Source: Acinetobacter sp. ANC 4648
Lineage (GTDB): Bacteria > Pseudomonadota > Gammaproteobacteria > Pseudomonadales > Moraxellaceae
NCBI RefSeq assembly: GCF_002135345.1
Contig: NZ_NEGI01000001.1
Span: 496,001-560,000 of the forward strand
Direction of reading: 5' to 3'
Length of the DNA stretch: 64,000 nucleotides
Numbering within the stretch: the first letter of the stretch is position 1; every line of letters begins with the position of its first letter. Below are positions 28,343 to 37,634 of the stretch, one piece after another. The notes under the pieces are model-generated. The model was not told the DNA's origin. It did no database searches and saw only the letters and a program-made list of their open reading frames with translations. The position numbers and the translations under genes were made by a program.

Positions 28343-31033
28343 ATGATTCAACAAATTGATGCTCCACTGCGTGAAGATGTACGCTTACTTGGAAATATTT
28401 TAGGAGAAACCCTAAAAGAACATGCAGGCCAAGATTTGTTTAATCAGATTGAGCAAATTCGTGCTTTAGCAAAAGGAGCGCGAGATGGTCAAATTGAAGC
28501 AGAAAAACAACTTGAACAACTCTTTCTAAATTTGAAAGATGATGAAATTCTGCCCCTGACTCGTGCTTTTTCGCACTTTCTAAACTTCGCCAATATCGCT
28601 GAGCAATACCATGTGGTACGCAGTCGTCGTCAAAGTGAATTTGACGAAAATGCACCCTCTCCAAATGTCCTTGATCACTTATTCAAAAAATTTAAAGAAA
28701 AACAAATTTCAGCGGATACTTTGTATCAACAAATTTGTGAACTCAAAATTGAATTGGTCCTCACGGCACATCCGACAGAAGTCAGCCGTCGCACGCTCAT
28801 TCAAAAATATGATGGTATTAATGATTGCCTATCTCAGTTTGATCAACAAAAACTAACCCCGAAACAACGTGCTAAAGTCTTAGCCGATTTAAAACAATTG
28901 GTCTGTTCTGCATGGCAAACCGATGAAATCCGTCAACATCGTCCTACGCCAATCGATGAAGCCAAATGGGGCTTTACGACGATTGAACAAACCTTATGGA
29001 ATGCTGTACCCAAATTCATTCGTGAGCTGAATGAATTGGTCGAAAGTCAGTGTGAAAAAAGTTTGCCTTTAGACATCGCTCCAATTCGTTTTGCCTCATG
29101 GATGGGGGGTGACCGTGATGGCAACCCCAATGTAACGCATAATGTTACCCAAGAAGTATTGTGGCTCTCTCGTTGGAAAGCAGCTGACTTATATTTGCGT
29201 GATATTGAAGATTTACGTTGGGAACTTTCAATTCAAACCTGTAGCAATGAATTAACCCAAGCCCTTGGTATACAACATCCAGAACCATATCGTGAATATC
29301 TACGTGCTACACGGGAATGCTTAAAAACAACACGCCAGTGGTTGGCAGATAAATTACAAGGTCAACATTCTGAGGTTGATCGAAGCCAAATTATTCACCA
29401 TAAAGATGAATTACTACAGCCACTCTTGCTCTGCTATCGTTCCCTCATGACCTGCAATTTACCTGAAATTGCCAACGGCAAATTACTGGATTTTATCAAT
29501 CGAGTAAATTGTTTTGGAATAGAGCTGTTAAAACTCGATATTCGACAAGAGTCAGGACGTCATCGCCAAGCCATTTCTGCAATTACCGAATATTTAGGTC
29601 TAGGCAACTTTGAAACATGGACGGAACAAGCACGTCAAAACTTCTTATTACAAGAATTACAAAGCAAACGCCCACTATTACCCAAGCATTTAAGTGAGCC
29701 TCTAGGTAGCCTGATTGAGCATCCAGATGTACAAGAAGTCTTTGCCACCATGCGAACTTTAGCAGAACAGCCGAAAGAAAGTTTAGGGGCCTATATTATT
29801 TCTATGGCGGAATATCCGAGTGATGTTTTAGCGGTACTGCTATTGCAGAAAGAAGCTGGAATTGAGCATCCTTTACGCGTAGTCCCATTGTTTGAAACCC
29901 TGAAAGATTTAGACGGTGCTTCACAAACCATGAGTACTTTGTTCAATATGCATTGGTACAAACAGCATATTCAAGGGCAGCATGAAGTGATGATTGGCTA
30001 CTCAGACTCTGCCAAAGATGCCGGTTTTATGTCAGCCAATTGGGCACAATATCGTGCTCAAGAGCAGTTGACTGCAATTGCTAAGCAACATGAGGTTAAA
30101 TTAACATTATTCCACGGACGTGGAGGGTCAATTAGTCGTGGTGGCGCACCTACGCAACAGGCATTATTTTCACAACCACCAGGTTCAATTTCAGGGGCAA
30201 TTCGTGTCACTGAACAAGGTGAAATGATTCGCTTTAAATTTGGTCTAGAAGAAATTGCACTACAAAATTTAGAAATTTATACAGCTGCAACGTTAGAAGC
30301 AACCTTACTCCCACCGCCTGAACCACACCAAGAATGGCGCGATCTGATGGATACAATGACCGATTTATCGGTACAGGTATATCGTCAAACCGTTCGTGAA
30401 AATCCACATTTTGTGAAATACCTACGCACAGTCACCCCTGAGCTTGAATTACAAATGTTGCCTTTGGGTTCACGTCCTGCAAAACGTAAAGTCAGTGGTG
30501 GCATTGAATCATTACGCGCTATTCCATGGGTCTTTGCATGGACTCAAATTCGTTTGATGCTACCAGCATGGTTGGGTACTGGTGCCGCGATTAACCAAGT
30601 GATTGATCAAGGTCAAAAACCTATATTAGATGAAATGCTACAGCAGTGGCCCTATTTCCAGACGCTAATTGATATGTTGGAAATGGTGTTATCTAAGGCT
30701 GATCAGCATGTGGCTTTATATTATGAGTCACATTTAACCGATGATTCTGATTTAAAGGTACTTGGTGCTGCATTACGTCAACGTTTGCATGATGCTGTAC
30801 AGACGTTATTGGCAATGAAAGGTGAATCAAAATTGCTTAGCAGCAATGATGTGCTGGATCAATCGATGAAAGTACGTAAACCATATTTATTACCGCTACA
30901 CTTGCTGCAAGCAGAACTCATGAAACGGCGTCGAGGTTATTTAGCTGAATGTCCAGCGGAACATACACCTGTAGATCACGCCTTAATGGTCAGTATTGCA
31001 GGGATTGCAGCTGGGTTACGAAATACAGGCTAA
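28343..31033 (+). CDS. ppc: Phosphoenolpyruvate carboxylase
   Basis: Ppc carboxylates phosphoenolpyruvate to oxaloacetate and refills the TCA cycle. The 896-residue protein has the catalytic histidine motif LTAHPTEVSRR, the GGDRDGNPNVT segment, the second active-site motif HGRGGSISRGGAPTQQAL and the C-terminal RNTG end that is typical of the family. Length is normal. The ATG at 28343 has GGAGAG seven bases upstream. The gene stands alone with its own promoter and terminator. Confidence 0.97.
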   Translation: MIQQIDAPLREDVRLLGNILGETLKEHAGQDLFNQIEQIRALAKGARDGQIEAEKQLEQLFLNLKDDEILPLTRAFSHFLNFANIAEQYHVVRSRRQSEFDENAPSPNVLDHLFKKFKEKQISADTLYQQICELKIELVLTAHPTEVSRRTLIQKYDGINDCLSQFDQQKLTPKQRAKVLADLKQLVCSAWQTDEIRQHRPTPIDEAKWGFTTIEQTLWNAVPKFIRELNELVESQCEKSLPLDIAPIRFASWMGGDRDGNPNVTHNVTQEVLWLSRWKAADLYLRDIEDLRWELSIQTCSNELTQALGIQHPEPYREYLRATRECLKTTRQWLADKLQGQHSEVDRSQIIHHKDELLQPLLLCYRSLMTCNLPEIANGKLLDFINRVNCFGIELLKLDIRQESGRHRQAISAITEYLGLGNFETWTEQARQNFLLQELQSKRPLLPKHLSEPLGSLIEHPDVQEVFATMRTLAEQPKESLGAYIISMAEYPSDVLAVLLLQKEAGIEHPLRVVPLFETLKDLDGASQTMSTLFNMHWYKQHIQGQHEVMIGYSDSAKDAGFMSANWAQYRAQEQLTAIAKQHEVKLTLFHGRGGSISRGGAPTQQALFSQPPGSISGAIRVTEQGEMIRFKFGLEEIALQNLEIYTAATLEATLLPPPEPHQEWRDLMDTMTDLSVQVYRQTVRENPHFVKYLRTVTPELELQMLPLGSRPAKRKVSGGIESLRAIPWVFAWTQIRLMLPAWLGTGAAINQVIDQGQKPILDEMLQQWPYFQTLIDMLEMVLSKADQHVALYYESHLTDDSDLKVLGAALRQRLHDAVQTLLAMKGESKLLSSNDVLDQSMKVRKPYLLPLHLLQAELMKRRRGYLAECPAEHTPVDHALMVSIAGIAAGLRNTG

Positions 31034-31048
31034 GATTAATATCATATC

Positions 31049-31081
31049 AAAAAGGGCCCAGATTATCTGTGCCCTTTTTTT
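31049..31081 (+). terminator. ppc terminator
   Basis: AAAAAGGGC (31049-31057) pairs with GCCC plus a T-run (31071-31079), with an inner CAG/CTG extension, 16 bases after the ppc stop codon. Confidence 0.88.
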
Positions 31082-31212
31082 ATACTCAATAAGCAAACAC
31101 AAATCTCAACATCTAAAACAATATATTGATAAAGCAGATGAAAATGCTTGAAAAAAAATCACTTATGCTTATATTATAACCAATGGACTATACCCCTAGG
31201 TGAGCGTTGAGC

Positions 31213-32415
31213 ATGCGTATTCATAAGTTAATGTTCACTTGGTTATTGTCTCGATTTAATCGCATGAACCAAGGCTATGCTCATTTACTTGAATTAAATA
31301 ATATTCAAAAATCCCGTGCCGTTAGTCTAATTCTAATTTTTTTTCATACTTTTTTTTGTCTATTGCTGATCACTAATTATCATTATGAAATATTAAATAC
31401 CGTAATTTTACCGCTGATTTTACTCTGCCTTTACATCTATATCAGTATTTCAATTATTCTCTTCATACTTAGTTATTATCTGAAGTCTACCCCCAAAAAT
31501 GAATACTACTTTCCTATACTCTGTATCGGTTTTTATAGTAGTTCACTCATGAGTATTGGGTACTTTACTGGCATCATGAGTATCGTGACGGGTGTTTTTA
31601 CCATAGGTTCTATTTTTTCAGGTTTATTACTCTTTGATCGAAAAATTGTCATTTGGGGCACACTGCCTTGCTTATTAATTTTATATATCAGTAGTATTCT
31701 AAATATTCTAAATATCATTCCATACGCACCCATCTACAGACCCTATACCCTCGTCTCTCAAAGTATGCAGACCTATATGATTGTGCTCAATTTAGGGATC
31801 AGTACGTTTGTCGGAACCATTTTATTAGGCTTATTTAATGCTTGTTTAGACCGTTGGACCGCTCGAGAGCAAGATCAACGTACTTTAATGATCCTTGATC
31901 CTCTAACTCAAATTTTAAATCGTCGTGGATTTAGCGAAAAGTTTGAAAAAATTAAAAATAATTCAGCACCACATCAATTACCGCTTTGTATTGCCTTACT
32001 AGATATTGATTGCTTTAAAAAAATTAATGATCAGTATGGTCATGATTGTGGAGATGAAGTTCTCAAAACCATTGCTCAAATTCTGCTTTTAACTTTACGG
32101 CAACAAGATTTTATTGGTCGTTTTGGGGGGGAGGAATTCGTTATTATTCTTTCTAATACTAAAATTATAACCGCAAAAAAAATTCTTGAACGTTGTAGAA
32201 AGGCGATTGAAAACTATGCACTTATCTACAAAGGTACAACTATAAGGTTTACTGCAAGTTTTGGGCTATGCTCATCTGTGCAACAAGGTTATCAGCAACG
32301 TGACCTGCTCTTAGCTGCTGATCAGATGTTATATCAGGCTAAAAGTTTTGGCAGAAATTGTATTCAAGTTGCCCATCAAAAAATTAATTATCAAACTGAT
32401 TCATCTTTTAGCTAA
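31213..32415 (+). CDS. Membrane-bound GGDEF diguanylate cyclase
   Basis: This 400-residue protein has about six transmembrane helices in residues 36-210 and a C-terminal GGDEF domain from about residue 225. The active-site signature is GGEEF at 305-309. An RxxD inhibitory site (RQQD, 296-299) lies five residues upstream, so product inhibition by c-di-GMP is expected. It should make c-di-GMP from two GTP in response to a signal sensed by the membrane part. I start at ATG 31213 with AGGTGAG upstream; a TTG at 31207 is too close to that site. No other c-di-GMP gene is nearby. Confidence 0.9.
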   Translation: MRIHKLMFTWLLSRFNRMNQGYAHLLELNNIQKSRAVSLILIFFHTFFCLLLITNYHYEILNTVILPLILLCLYIYISISIILFILSYYLKSTPKNEYYFPILCIGFYSSSLMSIGYFTGIMSIVTGVFTIGSIFSGLLLFDRKIVIWGTLPCLLILYISSILNILNIIPYAPIYRPYTLVSQSMQTYMIVLNLGISTFVGTILLGLFNACLDRWTAREQDQRTLMILDPLTQILNRRGFSEKFEKIKNNSAPHQLPLCIALLDIDCFKKINDQYGHDCGDEVLKTIAQILLLTLRQQDFIGRFGGEEFVIILSNTKIITAKKILERCRKAIENYALIYKGTTIRFTASFGLCSSVQQGYQQRDLLLAADQMLYQAKSFGRNCIQVAHQKINYQTDSSFS

Positions 32416-32515
32416 AATATTTCAAACTAATCGAGATCAATAAATTTTTAAGCGATTAAATTCATTTTTTACTGAGTTTAAAGGTTAAATTCTTTTCCCT
32501 TACATAGTTTTACAT

Positions 32516-32543
32516 TTTACCAATTGGTAAATAACAGTATAAA
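32516..32543 (+). promoter_or_regulatory. Perfect 16-bp palindrome over the promoter of the nucleobase permease
   Basis: TTTACCAATTGGTAAA (32516-32531) is a perfect palindrome. It would overlap the -35 region of a promoter whose -10 box is TATAAA at 32538-32543 (TTTACC, 16-base spacer). This is the classic position of a repressor operator. The core ACCAATTGGT is of a type recognised by some GntR regulators; the cognate protein is not identified here. Confidence 0.55.
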
Positions 32544-32640
32544 ATTCAACAATACCAAATTCTTAGTTTAACTAAAAACGTTAAAACTCAACTCAAGAAA
32601 GAGTATGATGTGCTCAATTTGTTTTTTGAGCGCTCATTTT

Positions 32641-33945
32641 ATGTCCAACTGGTTTCCCAAATGGCGTCCATATGACGGAAATATTAATGCCCGACCAGTA
32701 GGTACCAATGAATATCTTCCCCCTGCACAAAGTGCAGTTTTAGGGATTCAACACGCCTTTGCGATGTTTGGTGCCACGGTACTTGCTCCATTTTTAATGG
32801 GTTTTGATCCAAATCTTGCGATTTTAATGTCAGGGATTTGTACGATCTTGTTTTTCTTTATTACTGGTGGCCGTGTTCCGAGCTATTTAGGTTCAAGTTT
32901 TGCCTTTATTGGTGTGGTGATTGCTGCTACAGGATATACCGCATCAGGTACAGGTGCACCGAATGCCAATTTAGCTCTAGCTGCTGGCGGTATTATGGCT
33001 TGTGGTATTTTATATGCCATTTTTGGTTTTATTGTCATGGCGACTGGCACCCGATGGATTGAAAAACTGATGCCACCCGTAGTCACAGGTGCCGTAGTCA
33101 TGATCATTGGTTTAAATCTTGCGCCAGTAACGGTTAAAGGTGTAACCGGCAATAATTTTAATATGTGGATGGCTTTAGTCACTGTCTTATGTATGGGATC
33201 TATTGCGGTATTTACCAAAGGCTTATTACAACGCCTGTTGCTATTGGTCGGTTTACTTTCTGCATATTTCATCTATTACATCGTTTCTAATGTAATGGGA
33301 AATGGCACACCGATTAATTTCACCCCAATTCAAGAAGCGGCATGGTTTGGTATGCCAAGCTTTCATTCTCCGCAATTCGATTTGAACGCAATGCTCATTA
33401 TTGCGCCTATTGCATTAATTTTAGTGGCTGAAAACTTAGGTCATATTAAAGCAGTCAGTGCCATGACTGGGGAGAATCTTGACCCACAAATTGGTAAAGC
33501 TTTTGTAGCAGATGGTATTGCCACTACTTTATCTGGTGGAGTAGGTGCTCCAGGTATGACCACCTATGGTGAAAATATTGGTGTAATGGCAGTTACGCGA
33601 GTTTACTCCACCATCGTCTTTGTCATAGCTGGTGTGTTTGCTATTTTCTTAGGTCTTTCACCTAAATTTGGTGCAATCATTCATACTATTCCAACGGCGA
33701 TTTTAACTGGTGCATCTATTGTGGTTTTTGGTTTAATTACCATAGCTGGTGCTAAAATTTGGATTGAAAACAAGGTTGATTTTTCACAAAATAAAAATTT
33801 GATGGTTGCTGCCGTAACCATTATTTTAGGTACAGGTGATTTCGCCCTTCAATTTGGTAATTTCAATTTGGGTGGCATTGGTACTGCTACTTTTGCAGCT
33901 CTTATTCTTAATTGGTTCTTTAGCTTAAATGACAAAAAAGCATAA
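32641..33945 (+). CDS. RutG/UraA-type nucleobase:cation symporter-2 permease
   Basis: This 434-residue permease has about fourteen hydrophobic segments and matches E. coli RutG closely: QHAFAMFGATVLAPFLMGFDPNLAILMSG, FFITGGRVPSYLGSSFAFIGVVIAATG, RWIEKLMPPVVTGAVV, LVAENLGHIKAV with the substrate-binding Glu, and GVGAPGMTTYGENIGVMAVT. It should import uracil or a related base with a cation. I prefer ATG 32641 (MSNWFPKW) because it aligns with the RutG N-terminus; an ATG at 32605 would add 12 residues. No rut catabolic genes are nearby. A palindromic operator overlaps its promoter and a terminator follows. Confidence 0.92.
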   Translation: MSNWFPKWRPYDGNINARPVGTNEYLPPAQSAVLGIQHAFAMFGATVLAPFLMGFDPNLAILMSGICTILFFFITGGRVPSYLGSSFAFIGVVIAATGYTASGTGAPNANLALAAGGIMACGILYAIFGFIVMATGTRWIEKLMPPVVTGAVVMIIGLNLAPVTVKGVTGNNFNMWMALVTVLCMGSIAVFTKGLLQRLLLLVGLLSAYFIYYIVSNVMGNGTPINFTPIQEAAWFGMPSFHSPQFDLNAMLIIAPIALILVAENLGHIKAVSAMTGENLDPQIGKAFVADGIATTLSGGVGAPGMTTYGENIGVMAVTRVYSTIVFVIAGVFAIFLGLSPKFGAIIHTIPTAILTGASIVVFGLITIAGAKIWIENKVDFSQNKNLMVAAVTIILGTGDFALQFGNFNLGGIGTATFAALILNWFFSLNDKKA

Positions 33946-33961
33946 TTATTGAAACATTTAG

Positions 33962-33984
33962 AACAGCCGAAAGGCTGTTTTTTT
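33962..33984 (+). terminator. Terminator after the nucleobase permease gene
   Basis: AACAGCC (33962-33968), GAAA loop, GGCTGTT (33973-33979) and further Ts. The compact GAAA tetraloop stem is a strong terminator 16 bases past the stop. Confidence 0.92.
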
Positions 33985-34052
33985 ATACCTTATTTTTTTA
34001 AATTGAATTTTTGAGTAAAATAAAGACTCTTTTCAGTTGAGTATGACCATTG

Positions 34053-34961
34053 ATGCGCCTCGACTTTTTTGACTTACAACTTTTTCTGAATATTGTAGAT
34101 ACAGGCAGCCTCACTCAAGGAGCCAAACGTTCATCTATTTCCTTACAAGCTGCCAGTGAACGTATTAAAAAACTGGAACAACAATTCTCCACCAACCTTT
34201 TTACACGGCATGCCACGGGAGTAAGACTCACGGTAGCAGGCCAAGTATTTACAGAACAAGCTCAATTATTGATGCAGCAGACTAAGCAATTGCAACAAAT
34301 CATGCTTCCTTTTTCGACAGGTTTAACATCTGAAATGACACTGTGGTGTAATTCATCTGCCCAAAGTGAATACTTACCAATACTCCTGCCCCAGTATTTA
34401 ATTGAAAATCCACATATACAAATTGATTTAAAAGAGGCGGAAAGTAGCGATATTATTCAAGCTTTAGAAAAAGGTAGCGCAAAACTAGGCCTAATTTCAA
34501 GTTTTTTTCCGACACATCAATTACAAACTTTGGAATTTTCAGAGGATCCTTTAGTTTTAATTTGCCCTATCGCCCATGAACTTAATCATCAAACTAAAAT
34601 CAAACTTATTGAGAGCTTAAACTATCCATTTGTGGGCCTCATGCCATACCATTCGCTACAACAATCAATTGAAACTCAAGCACAAACTTTAGGTTGTATC
34701 ATTCAATATCGGCTACGTTTACCTAATTTTGCAGCTATTGCACAAGTGGTCGCGAATGGTGTTGGTATTGCCATTATGCCTAAACGTGCAGCCAAACACT
34801 TAAATGAAATTTATGCATTTCATCAAATTGAATTGGTTGGAAATTGGGCAAATCGTAAACTTTTATTGGCTGCACAAAATTTCGATGCCTTGCCTATTGC
34901 TTATCAACACTTTGCACATTTTTTGATTTCTCAAAAGTCGATGCTATCACGTTCAAGTTAA
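34053..34961 (+). CDS. LysR-family transcriptional regulator
   Basis: This 302-residue regulator has a LysR winged helix in residues about 1-60 (LDFFDLQLFLNIVDTGSLTQGAKRSSISLQAASERIKKLEQQF) and a PBP2-type effector domain. The helix-turn-helix motif is intact. It sits after the nucleobase permease terminator and converges with a TauE-type permease gene, so its target cannot be inferred from position. I start at ATG 34053 rather than the TTG at 34050. The ribosome site is weak. Confidence 0.88.
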   Translation: MRLDFFDLQLFLNIVDTGSLTQGAKRSSISLQAASERIKKLEQQFSTNLFTRHATGVRLTVAGQVFTEQAQLLMQQTKQLQQIMLPFSTGLTSEMTLWCNSSAQSEYLPILLPQYLIENPHIQIDLKEAESSDIIQALEKGSAKLGLISSFFPTHQLQTLEFSEDPLVLICPIAHELNHQTKIKLIESLNYPFVGLMPYHSLQQSIETQAQTLGCIIQYRLRLPNFAAIAQVVANGVGIAIMPKRAAKHLNEIYAFHQIELVGNWANRKLLLAAQNFDALPIAYQHFAHFLISQKSMLSRSS

Positions 34962-34988
34962 GCCTACTTTTTAATCTAAAAAAACAAA

Positions 34989-35732
34989 CTAGATCACACC
35001 AAATTGGTGCAAAACCATATAAACACCAAAAACAACCAATCCGAGAAAGAACATTTTACGAAATTTTTGCTCAGGAATACGATAGCGAATTTTTGTTCCA
35101 ATCCACATTCCAAGCAAAGCTGGTATAAGTGCCATCAGCGACATTTTGTAATCAATAGGTATATTTGCAACTGGATTCTGATGTAAGAATACTGCCAAAC
35201 AAATGGTAGAAACCGTAAAGGCTAAACCTAAAGACTGAACCAGATCATCGCGCTTTAAGTGCAATGATTGCAAATAGGGTACAACAGGAATCACAACTAC
35301 ACCTGTTGCAACCGTTAATGCTCCCCCTAAATAACCCACAATTGGCGACAACCATTTTTGATGTGGAGCAAGATTAGGCATACTCGTAGCAAACAAACCA
35401 TATACTCCATACAGCGCTAACATACTTCCTAGCAAAGCTTCACTCTGAAAACGATGATTACTCTGGCTTAACGTGGGAAAAACACTCCAGATCGAACCAA
35501 TAACAATCCCCATCAATAAAGGCCAAAAACGGCGGATCAGTTGTAATACGCGGCCCTCGGCAAAAAGTTGCCAAAAATTGGTCACCATTGAGGGCACAAT
35601 CAACAGTGTGGCTGCCTGAAATGGACTAATCACCAAAGTCAATAATCCCATAGCAACCGCAGGCAAACCAAGCCCAAGGGTTCCTTTAATCATACCTGCT
35701 AGCGTAAATACACCAATTACAAACCACAACAT
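34989..35732 (-). CDS. TauE/SafE family sulfite/anion exporter-like permease
   Basis: This 247-residue protein has about eight hydrophobic segments and the TauE/SafE pattern, with the GxxxGxxGxGxP-type start GMIKGTLGLGLPAVAMGLLT and the repeated GGALTVATGVVVIPVVPYL in the second half. The family moves small organic or sulfur anions across the inner membrane; the substrate is unknown. I start at ATG 35732, with AAGGG eight bases upstream. It is convergent with the LysR gene and divergent from the glutamine-synthetase-like gene. Confidence 0.88.
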   Translation of the reverse strand: MLWFVIGVFTLAGMIKGTLGLGLPAVAMGLLTLVISPFQAATLLIVPSMVTNFWQLFAEGRVLQLIRRFWPLLMGIVIGSIWSVFPTLSQSNHRFQSEALLGSMLALYGVYGLFATSMPNLAPHQKWLSPIVGYLGGALTVATGVVVIPVVPYLQSLHLKRDDLVQSLGLAFTVSTICLAVFLHQNPVANIPIDYKMSLMALIPALLGMWIGTKIRYRIPEQKFRKMFFLGLVVFGVYMVLHQFGVI

Positions 35733-35936
35733 GAACACTACCCTTAGTACTTTAACTCAATGTTATAGAAAGATCTGGCATCAAAAAATCATTGTTTCTG
35801 GAAGGCGGGCTCAATCAAATATTGAGGCTATCTTCCTCGTGCTCATCGTCTAAAGAACTAAAAATTTACACTCTTTTTACGTTACTGTTGAACACAATAT
35901 TTCTATAATTTTTTATCTCTATTCGATGTTAAAAAT

Positions 35937-37325
35937 ATGAATATGCCGATTTATGATCAAACTTCAGATTCCATACATGCTGTTTATGTAGAGTCTAAAG
36001 ATGCGGATCTATTTTTATTAGAAGTTGATCAGTACTTAAATCAATATCCTGAGACTGAGCATATTGATATTTGCCTGCACGACTTAAATGGACATCTACG
36101 TGGTAAAAGGATTGATATCAAAAGCTTAAGAAGCCTTGCTAAAGGTTGTTATTTCCCACTATCTATTTATGCAATGAGTTTAGAAGGCAAAGTGATTGAA
36201 GAAAGTGGGCTTGGAAAATATATCGGTGAACCAGACTCTCTTTGCTTACCCATTCTAGGCTCTTTACGTCCATGTGCGAACCAATCAGAAAAACATGCAC
36301 AACTCTATTTAACAATGAAATCTGAAAATGGCTCAGACTGTGAATTTGAGCCTAGAAATATATTAAAAAAAATACTCTTAACATTAAATCAAATGAACTA
36401 TTTTCCAGTTATGGCTGGCGAGGTCGAATTTTATTTATATGCCAACCAAAGTAATACCGAATACAAGCTTGGTCAAACGCAATCTTTTGATGTTGATGCT
36501 CCCCATAATTATCAAACGGTATTAGAAGGCATTGAAATAGAAGCTAAAAAACAAAATATAGCGGTCACTGCAATTGTCGCAGAGAGCTCATCGGGCCAAT
36601 TCGAAATCAATCTCCAACATAGTTCGGATATTTTAAAACTTTGTGATGACATTCTGGCGGTTAAACGAATTGTAAAACATATTGCAATAATGAATGGCTT
36701 AAATGCCAGCTTCATGGCGAAACCGAATATGTTAAGTGCAGGGAGTGGTTTACACTTTCACATGAGCCTTTTAAATCAATTACAACACAATATATTTGGA
36801 ACTGATGAGCGAAAACAACCCAATCAATGCATGGCTCAGATTATTGCAAGTCTCATTCAATTAATGCCTGCTGCTATGGCAATTCTGGCTCCAAATATTA
36901 ACTCTTTTCGACGCTTTCAGTTTGCACAGCATGTACCTTTAGAGGCCAATTGGGGTATCAATAATCGTAATGTTGCAATTCGTCTACCCTGTGCAGATCA
37001 AGAAAACTATCGTTTAGAGTATCGGGTCGCTGGTGCTGATGCGAATCCATATCTATGTATCAGTATCATCTTAATTGGTGTATTACATGGCTTAACACAT
37101 ACTGCACTCAAATTACCCAAAGCAGCACATGAAATAAAACCGCATGATGCAAGAATATTTTTACCCAATCATCAAATCGATGCTTTAAAGCTCTTTGAGA
37201 ACAATGCCATTCTTAAACAATACTTAGGTGCAAGTTTCGTACAATTATGGTCTGCCTGCAAAAAATATGAGTACCAGCTAGTTGCCAATAAAATTACAGA
37301 TTTAGAGCTGCAATGGGGACTTTAA
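35937..37325 (+). CDS. Glutamine synthetase family protein (gamma-glutamylpolyamine synthetase-like)
   Basis: This 462-residue protein has the N-terminal beta-grasp and C-terminal catalytic domains of the glutamine synthetase fold. The metal-site Glu is in AGEVEFYLY. The loop AGSGLHFHMSL holds the second metal histidine, followed by the NSFRRFQ and NRNVAIRLP nucleotide segments and RVAGADANPYL. These features place it with the PuuA/GlnA3-type branch, which attaches glutamate to an amine such as putrescine. It is not the main GlnA. No puu genes are adjacent, so the amine substrate is unknown. The ribosome site is poor at both ATG 35937 and ATG 35943. Confidence 0.85.
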   Translation: MNMPIYDQTSDSIHAVYVESKDADLFLLEVDQYLNQYPETEHIDICLHDLNGHLRGKRIDIKSLRSLAKGCYFPLSIYAMSLEGKVIEESGLGKYIGEPDSLCLPILGSLRPCANQSEKHAQLYLTMKSENGSDCEFEPRNILKKILLTLNQMNYFPVMAGEVEFYLYANQSNTEYKLGQTQSFDVDAPHNYQTVLEGIEIEAKKQNIAVTAIVAESSSGQFEINLQHSSDILKLCDDILAVKRIVKHIAIMNGLNASFMAKPNMLSAGSGLHFHMSLLNQLQHNIFGTDERKQPNQCMAQIIASLIQLMPAAMAILAPNINSFRRFQFAQHVPLEANWGINNRNVAIRLPCADQENYRLEYRVAGADANPYLCISIILIGVLHGLTHTALKLPKAAHEIKPHDARIFLPNHQIDALKLFENNAILKQYLGASFVQLWSACKKYEYQLVANKITDLELQWGL

Positions 37326-37346
37326 AGCTTCTATTTAATCACTAAC

Positions 37347-37634
37347 TTAAGGTCGAATTTCTTTCAATTCCCTTTGAATAAAATGCTGAATCATTTCTCG
37401 GTAGATCTTTTCAACCAAATCAGGATTTGTACCTAAATCAATGGCTTTCTGACGTACTTTATTAATCACTTGTTGCACACGCTCAGGTGATTGAACCTCT
37501 TCAGCTGTACGCTTAAAACGCACAGCTTGATCAACATAAAACTGACGTGTTGCGATCATCTCAATTAAAGCTTGATCAATCACATCAATTTTTTCACGGA
37601 CTTGATCAAGCGACTCACATTTTTCTTTCTTCAT
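37347..37634 (-). CDS. AroQ-class chorismate mutase family protein
   Basis: This 95-residue all-helical protein matches the AroQ/PchB fold. R13 (VREKID), R30 (ATRQF), K41 (RFKR) and Q87 (FIQRE) are at positions like the chorismate-binding residues of the E. coli mutase and of PchB. It could convert chorismate to prephenate or split isochorismate; no salicylate genes are present. It begins inside the 3' end of the upstream DsbA-like gene, overlapping by 20 bases, so the two are translationally linked. Confidence 0.85.
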   Translation of the reverse strand: MKKEKCESLDQVREKIDVIDQALIEMIATRQFYVDQAVRFKRTAEEVQSPERVQQVINKVRQKAIDLGTNPDLVEKIYREMIQHFIQRELKEIRP

